Positions 6,958 through 9,915 of a stretch of DNA of 9,915 nucleotides are shown here, piece by piece (within the stretch, counting starts at the first letter, position 1; each line of letters starts with the position of its first letter). Under the pieces are notes generated by a model. The model was not told the DNA's origin and did no database searches. It saw only the letters and a program-made list of their open reading frames with translations. The translations under genes and the position numbers were made by a program. The stretch is taken from positions 1 through 9,915 of the forward strand of contig DAHVYL010000014.1 of NCBI GenBank assembly GCA_027327685.1, given 5' to 3'. The stretch is from Candidatus Woesebacteria bacterium. GTDB taxonomy: Bacteria > Patescibacteriota > Microgenomatia > UBA8517.

Positions 6958-7136
6958 GAAGGGAAACGCTTCATATTTAGAAGTGTTTCAAATGGTTCTT
7001 TTAGCCTTGAGTTCGTTACTTTTTCCTCATCAATTTCGAGGTTCAAGAAGATTGAACGAACAATACGGTCTTCTCTAACTTGAGCCCTATATTCTTCTTC
7101 TGCTTCAATCTTTTGTTTCTGTTTTTGTGTAAGCAA
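6888..7136 (-). CDS. Small ORF from a TTG start, 3' end running into antisense tmRNA
   Basis: An 82-codon frame starts at TTG (7136-7134). A good Shine-Dalgarno, GAGGTGA, lies about 8 nt upstream. The first ~58 residues look like real protein (KQKQKIEAEEEYRAQVRED; such Glu-rich EEEYRAQVR starts occur, from memory, in small Patescibacteria proteins). From about residue 60 the peptide is GGDGGNRTRV, the well-known false translation of the antisense of a tRNA-type T arm, so the last third is not native coding. The best reading is a gene truncated where the accessory block joins the tmRNA 3' end; a wholly spurious ORF is possible. Function unknown. Confidence 0.35.
   Translation of the reverse strand: MLTQKQKQKIEAEEEYRAQVREDRIVRSIFLNLEIDEEKVTNSRLKEPFETLLNMKRFPSGGDGGNRTRVRKIFLQNFYKLI
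6963..6989. other. Hairpin just after tmRNA
   Basis: GAAACGCTTC and GAAGTGTTTC form a 10-bp stem (one G-U) with a 7-nt loop, 6 nt past the tmRNA CCA. There is no T-run after it, so it is at best a weak terminator or a 3' processing boundary for tmRNA. It also falls inside the opposite-strand small ORF. Confidence 0.35.
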
Positions 7137-7182
7137 AGCTCCTTCACCTCTTTTCTAAGGAGCTTCTAAACCAAGAAGCTCC
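7136..7182 (-). promoter_or_regulatory. Three-arm alternative hairpin over the SD of the TTG-start ORF
   Basis: AAGCTCC (7136-7142), GGAGCTT (7159-7165) and AAGCTCC (7176-7182) share one middle arm. In the minus-strand RNA it can form a 9-bp stem with the upstream arm (7159-7167 with 7174-7182, loop 6) or a 9-bp stem with the downstream arm (7157-7165 with 7136-7144, loop 12). The second puts the Shine-Dalgarno GAGGTG in its loop and touches the TTG start. The two folds exclude each other, the usual design of a translation switch. Confidence 0.4.
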
Positions 7183-7312
7183 CGTTGACGAGGCTCACGT
7201 CCCCACAATTCCTTTCGGAACTGCGACCAGTAACGATGCTCCAACGAGAGCTTTCTGCTCGTTACTGGTTTTAATAAGCCATGCCTTTTTCAAGGTTTAG
7301 GCTTAACTAACT
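7157..7312 (-). ncRNA. Candidate structured RNA or long structured leader (minus strand)
   Basis: Behind a minus-strand TATAAT (7319-7324) lies a stretch rich in stems: an 11-bp perfect inverted repeat (7226-7236 with 7259-7269); inside it a competing 6-bp stem AACGAG/CTCGTT; AGTTCC-GAAA-GGAATT, a GNRA-capped hairpin on the minus strand only (7207-7222); GACG/CGTC (7187-7201); and the strong hairpin at 7159-7182. It is the only long leader in the window, since most genes here look leaderless. It could be a cis-regulatory leader for the TTG-start ORF or the right end/omega-RNA of a decayed IS605-type element. This >300-nt interval (6958-7384) otherwise holds only the small ORF and two promoters. 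Confidence 0.35.
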
Positions 7313-7318
7313 AACAAT

Positions 7319-7324
7319 ATTATA
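7319..7324 (-). promoter_or_regulatory. -10 box of the minus-strand structured leader
   Basis: Minus strand TATAAT, within TGCTATATAAT, which also offers an extended -10 register. The predicted start is near 7312, leaving about 175 nt before the TTG start at 7136. It is divergent from the macro-gene promoter 40 nt away. Confidence 0.45.
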
Positions 7325-7362
7325 TAGCAAATCGGCTGTTTTAGACTAAATAGAGAAGTTTG

Positions 7363-7371
7363 TGCTACAAT
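7363..7371 (+). promoter_or_regulatory. Extended -10 promoter of the macro-domain gene
   Basis: TGCTACAAT is an extended -10 box. The ATG is 13 nt after it, so the leader would be about 7 nt and without a Shine-Dalgarno. The only -35-like match, TTAGAC (7341-7346), is at a long 19-nt spacing. Confidence 0.5.
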
Positions 7372-7384
7372 TTGGGCAATAACT

Positions 7385-8281
7385 ATGGATGACCTAGATA
7401 GAAGAGGTGGCGAGTCTTCGATTGTGCCCGCAGAGAAGGTTGGTGTTCAAGAAAGACAATCTGCTTTTGGTGCTGGTGAAACCAAGAGAGTATACGAAGT
7501 TTTATATAAAGGTTTCTCTTTTGGTGTAAATTGTGGTGATATTGCCCAAGTTCCAACTGAGGCAGTGATGTGTCCCACAACCCCTTGGCTAGAAGTTGGG
7601 GGGGGTGCAATCGAAAATCGACTTGCTGATGAAATTGGGGAAACTCTTTTTGAGGATTATGCCCACAAATTAATGGGCATCATAGATAAAGTTTTACGAA
7701 CCAAGGGTGGAGAAAGAACACAAGCTGCTTCAGAACTACAAATGCTTCTGAAACAAAAGGGTGGAATGAAAGTTGAGGCCACGCCAGAACAAGTTGCTGA
7801 TGAAATTTCTACATCTTGCGAAATATCAGACTTAGGAGGTGGCCAAGAGCATTCTGCGTTATTCTATGGTGCTGCTATTCCAGCCCCCTCTGGAAGACTT
7901 TCTGAGGGTGGAATTAAGCTAGTTGTTTTAACCAATGTTACTCCCGATGGCTCCAAATATGGACAAGAAGGTGGTATGACCAAGCAGCATATGGAGGATT
8001 TTACATACAATGCTTGTAAAGCCGCTAACTTGGTGGGTGTTCATTCGATTACTATCCCAGCAGTTGGAACTGGCTTTGCGGCTGCTTTTGGCTTTGGTCT
8101 TAGTCGCCAAGATAGTATGGCTGGTTTCTTGTCTGGAGCTAAGAGATTTGCAAACGAATTTGGTAGAAACGCTTCGCTTAAACAGATTGATTACAATATC
8201 TATGCACAACCAAATGCGGAAAGCGCAAAGCAAGTTGCTAAACTTGTTAACGATAGTGGTGCTAAAAATCTTCTGACTTAG
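7385..8281 (+). CDS. Atypical macro-domain protein (ADP-ribose-binding fold)
   Basis: The 298-residue protein has macro-domain landmarks: CGDIAQVPTEAVMCPT (50-65; family form GDIT...DAIVNAAN), GGGAIENRLADEIG (72-85; the glycine loop plus helix), and TIPAVGTGFAAAFGFG (223-238; family form PAISTG-x-x-G). Macro domains bind ADP-ribose and some remove it from proteins or nucleic acids. Two points are odd: the usual Asn-Ala-Ala-Asn is replaced by PTTP, and about 60 extra residues lie between the glycine loop and the next core strand. The first ~40 residues are polar and probably flexible. About 20 of 37 glycine codons are GGT, whereas the PPM-propeller gene mainly uses GGA, which suggests transfer. 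No ADP-ribosyltransferase partner is visible in the window. Binding is likely; catalysis is uncertain. Confidence 0.7.
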   Translation: MDDLDRRGGESSIVPAEKVGVQERQSAFGAGETKRVYEVLYKGFSFGVNCGDIAQVPTEAVMCPTTPWLEVGGGAIENRLADEIGETLFEDYAHKLMGIIDKVLRTKGGERTQAASELQMLLKQKGGMKVEATPEQVADEISTSCEISDLGGGQEHSALFYGAAIPAPSGRLSEGGIKLVVLTNVTPDGSKYGQEGGMTKQHMEDFTYNACKAANLVGVHSITIPAVGTGFAAAFGFGLSRQDSMAGFLSGAKRFANEFGRNASLKQIDYNIYAQPNAESAKQVAKLVNDSGAKNLLT

Positions 8282-8443
8282 TTAATTACTTACTAAGAAA
8301 GTAGCAAAAACTCTGCAAATAAAAGAGGCCATTCGCCATTCATTTTTCAAACGACTTTTGTAATTTAGATAGTGGGGGTGGCTATATAGAATGAAGCATA
8401 ACCTCGCTAGTCGTGATTTAAGGCTGGTTTATATTCAAAACGA

Positions 8444-8698
8444 TTACTTATTGGTCTTGCTTTCTTTGAGGCTAAAAAAGTCTTTGTTGTAGACAATATA
8501 TAAGAAAGCTCGTCTTAAAATTTCAGTGGCTAAATAATAAAGTGCAAGCCATTTAATTGCTGCTGTGAGTGGATTTACAAGTGAAGAAATCCAAGCCAAG
8601 TAACCAACAACTACACCAAAAGCTAAAAGCGTTGCGTAAATAACATTTAGAAGTCTTTTAACAATCCCATTATCTTCTTTTTTTAATACCCCCTTTTG
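8444..8698 (-). pseudogene. Membrane-helix half of a frameshifted gene (no start codon of its own)
   Basis: This minus-strand frame is open for 84 codons but has no ATG, GTG or TTG before its hydrophobic core, so it was not meant to start here. From about 8677 it reads EDNGIVKRLLNVIYATLL, then two or three membrane helices, ending FFSLKESKTNK and TAA (8446-8444). Removing one base from the A7 run (T7 on the plus strand, 8678-8684) joins it in frame to the upstream ORF, giving a 142-residue protein: a soluble N-terminal half, then membrane helices. The break may be a true mutation, a homopolymer sequencing error or a slippage-dependent product. I do not recognise the family. Confidence 0.55.
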
Positions 8699-8873
8699 TT
8701 ATGAAGTAATAAATTCTTCTACCTTCGCCATCCTCCATACTCACTTCGTTTAGTTTTGCAACGCTTGGAGTCTTGGTGCTTACTTTCTTTAGGGCCTCAA
8801 TAAGTTCAGTCATTCCTTGCCCAGCCTCTCGTCTTTTCAACTTCTTCATTACCTCGTGGCCTACTGTGCTCAT
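8670..8873 (-). CDS. Small basic protein; N-terminal half of the frameshifted gene
   Basis: The frame encodes 67 residues, beginning MSTVGHEVMKKLKRRE and ending GRRIYYFITKGGIKKRR, with a TAA that overlaps the second frame. It is soluble and basic with an amphipathic helix-like start; no domain is recognised. The ATG at 8873 lies 8 nt after TATAAT, matching the leaderless pattern of other genes here, and this makes the start credible. The natural product is probably the 142-residue fusion with the membrane half, because the second half has no start and continues after a single-base shift at the A7 run. Confidence 0.55.
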   Translation of the reverse strand: MSTVGHEVMKKLKRREAGQGMTELIEALKKVSTKTPSVAKLNEVSMEDGEGRRIYYFITKGGIKKRR

Positions 8874-8881
8874 ACAAGTTG

Positions 8882-8887
8882 ATTATA
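8882..8887 (-). promoter_or_regulatory. -10 box of the frameshifted membrane-protein gene
   Basis: Minus strand TATAAT ends 8 nt before the ATG at 8873. No clear -35 is seen at 17 nt. Spacing matches the other start-hugging -10 boxes in the window. Confidence 0.5.
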
Positions 8888-8937
8888 TTCCCTAAAAGTT
8901 CAATCATCCAAACGGCTGACAGTAATTAGATGGCTTT

Positions 8938-9081
8938 TTAGTATTCATAATCATAAACGCAGTCATTGTACTCTGGTTTTTCGTAGCCAGTTTCCCCTAA
9001 AAGCCATTTATCTATTTCTCTATACCAGATATTTTGGTTAGTCGAAATTTCCTCTATAATCTTAATGAGCTGGGGTTCAAT
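8938..9081 (-). pseudogene. Gene remnant lacking a normal start codon
   Basis: The minus-strand frame reads IEPQLIKIIEEISTNQ, then a Trp-rich middle (IWYREIDKWLLGETGY) and ends DCVYDYEY and TAA (8940-8938). Its composition is protein-like. The frame stays open upstream to about 9150, through the terminator hairpin, but has no ATG, GTG or TTG. The only candidate start is ATT (9081-9079), with GGAG 8 nt upstream. A C-terminal fragment of a deleted gene is most likely; use of a rare ATT start is the alternative. No family is recognised. It is the last item of the accessory block before the terminator. Confidence 0.4.
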
Positions 9082-9111
9082 ACTGACTGCTCCAGCTCCA
9101 CAATTTAAATT

Positions 9112-9139
9112 AAAAACCCGCTTTATCGGCGGGTTTTTT
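9112..9139. terminator. Intrinsic terminator, possibly bidirectional
   Basis: CCCGC and GCGGG pair around a 7-nt loop (9117-9133), extended by A-U pairs, with six Ts after it on the plus strand and five on the minus strand. It insulates comF from the accessory block and could also stop minus-strand readthrough. Confidence 0.8.
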
Positions 9140-9157
9140 AGTGGAAGAATGTTTTAA

Positions 9158-9832
9158 ATGGGAATTCTTGATTTTGTTTTTCCCAAAACATGTATTGCCT
9201 GCGGTAAAACGGGAAGATATATTTGCCGGAGTTGTATTGATAAAAATCCTTCGGCACGGCCTGTTTGTCCCTATTGCAGACACCCTTCGGTCAGCGGGGC
9301 AACGCATGCAGGCTGCGGTAAAAAAACAGGAATCGACGGCCTGGTATCGATCTGGAAATATGAGGGAGTTGTCAAAAAGGCAATTCTGTCTTTGAAATAT
9401 AAATATGCAACCGAGATGGGGGACGAACTTGCTGATTACTTAATTGGCCTATTGAAAGTAAAAATGCTTCCGGGTGTTTACTATTTATGTCCAATTCCGA
9501 TTCACTGGTATAGGCAAAATACAAGGGGATTTAACCAATCGGTTGAAGTTGGAAAAGTGATTTCCTCGGCAATGGGCTGGAACTTCATACCGGATTTGTT
9601 GATTAAAAAACGGGCCACCGCCCCCCAAGCAGAGCTTGACAGGGAAACACGCATGAAGAACTTAAGAGATGTATTTATGTTTAATCCGGTTCATAGGTCC
9701 CTATTTCCAAATCTCAAATCCGTCATGATTTTTGACGATGTTTTTACAACAGGGTCAACAATATTGGAGGCAACCAAAGCTCTCAAAATGGCAGGAGTAG
9801 AAAAGGTGTGGGGGCTAACTATTGCGGGATAG
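9158..9832 (+). CDS. comF: ComF-family phosphoribosyltransferase-like protein
   Basis: ComF proteins are needed for DNA uptake (competence) in Firmicutes and Gammaproteobacteria and combine a zinc-binding head with a phosphoribosyltransferase domain. This 224-residue copy has CIAC (12-15), CRSC (23-26), CPYC (37-40) and Cys53, fitting one or two zinc sites. It then has LSLKYKYA, PIPIHWYRQNTRGFNQS (family form ERGFNQ), ATAPQAELDRETRMKNLRDVF and the PRPP-binding motif FDDVFTTGST at about 192-201 with both acidic residues (D193, D194). The ATG at 9158 is supported by GGAAGA about 9 nt upstream. No -10 box is evident between the terminator and the start. Many Patescibacteria keep competence genes for DNA scavenging, which fits. 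Confidence 0.9.
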   Translation: MGILDFVFPKTCIACGKTGRYICRSCIDKNPSARPVCPYCRHPSVSGATHAGCGKKTGIDGLVSIWKYEGVVKKAILSLKYKYATEMGDELADYLIGLLKVKMLPGVYYLCPIPIHWYRQNTRGFNQSVEVGKVISSAMGWNFIPDLLIKKRATAPQAELDRETRMKNLRDVFMFNPVHRSLFPNLKSVMIFDDVFTTGSTILEATKALKMAGVEKVWGLTIAG

Positions 9833-9835
9833 CTG

Positions 9836-9915
9836 TTAGTCCCTCTTAAATGAACAGATTAATGATTCACATATATCGGCGAAAGTTTTTGCCCAATAGT
9901 CGTTTATCTCTTCCT
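9836..9915 (-). CDS. C-terminal end of an opposing gene (cut by window edge)
   Basis: The minus-strand frame is open from the window end to TAA (9838-9836), giving 25 residues, EEINDYWAKTFADICESL and then ICSFKRD. The composition is protein-like and the gene would converge on comF with only 3 nt between the stop codons. No domain can be named from so short a piece, and no terminator lies between the two genes. Confidence 0.4.
   Translation of the reverse strand, partial: EEINDYWAKTFADICESLICSFKRD

Noticed and set aside
7187..7210. Minus-strand GGGGACG...CTCG...ACGG resembling the tmRNA 5' end
   Set aside because: The match is short and gapped, and there is no matching acceptor 3' strand or T arm, so it is not a duplicated tmRNA piece.
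8326..8343. GCCATTC tandem copies as a start of a repeat array or a terminator for the macro gene
   Set aside because: There are only two copies, no array, and the possible stem is 3 bp.
8391..8495. Short plus-strand ORF starting MKHNLASRD
   Set aside because: It overlaps the better-supported minus-strand membrane frame and has no ribosome site or promoter, so it is a shadow.
9084..9104. CTCCAC near the right end as a second att copy of the tmRNA 3' end
   Set aside because: Only six bases match in a row and the T-arm sequence is absent, which is chance level.
6958..9111. CRISPR array, integrase or toxin-antitoxin pair in the accessory block
   Set aside because: No regularly spaced repeats, no integrase motifs and no recognisable toxin were found on either strand.

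Overview
The window looks like part of a chromosome from a Candidate Phyla Radiation (Patescibacteria) bacterium, most likely of the Microgenomates type. The pointers are a run of small two-helix 'T4SS pilin'-type membrane proteins, a PH-domain / DUF5657-like / PPM-propeller gene set, very tight gene packing, few Shine-Dalgarno sites, and -10 boxes that end only 6-8 nt before start codons. TGA is a stop here (smpB and three other genes end in it), so this is not the TGA-Gly code of Gracilibacteria or Absconditabacteria. Lineage is inferred from recalled gene families, not from a search.

Layout. (1) 1-1451, minus strand: an operon of three complete and one cut-off small membrane proteins, each 1-3 nt from the next. 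(2) 1452-1522: a 71-bp divergent promoter region with a direct repeat. (3) 1523-3322, plus: a secreted coiled-coil protein with a SpoIID-type peptidoglycan-cleaving domain. (4) 3386-6133, plus: a tight three-gene operon of a membrane PH-domain protein, a 73-residue two-helix protein, and a large protein with a degenerate PP2C-like head, one membrane helix and a cytoplasm-distal beta-propeller. (5) 6151-6957, plus: smpB followed after 7 nt by ssrA (tmRNA). The tag frame, the helix closing the tRNA-like domain and two pseudoknots can all be traced, so this is a complete trans-translation cassette. (6) 6958 to about 9110: an accessory block starting exactly at the tmRNA 3' end, a classic integration site. 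It holds a small ORF whose end runs into antisense tmRNA, a dense set of RNA hairpins behind its own minus-strand promoter, an atypical macro-domain protein with a different glycine codon preference, a membrane-protein gene broken by a frameshift at a 7-A run, and a gene remnant with no usual start codon. (7) 9112-9139: a strong terminator, then comF (9158-9832) and the end of an opposing gene at the right edge.

How it fits together: regions 1-4 are cell-envelope functions (pilus or secretion surface, wall remodelling, membrane scaffolding). Region 5 is ribosome rescue. Region 6 looks acquired and partly decayed. The 162 nt at 8282-8443 show no gene, RNA or terminator that I can support.
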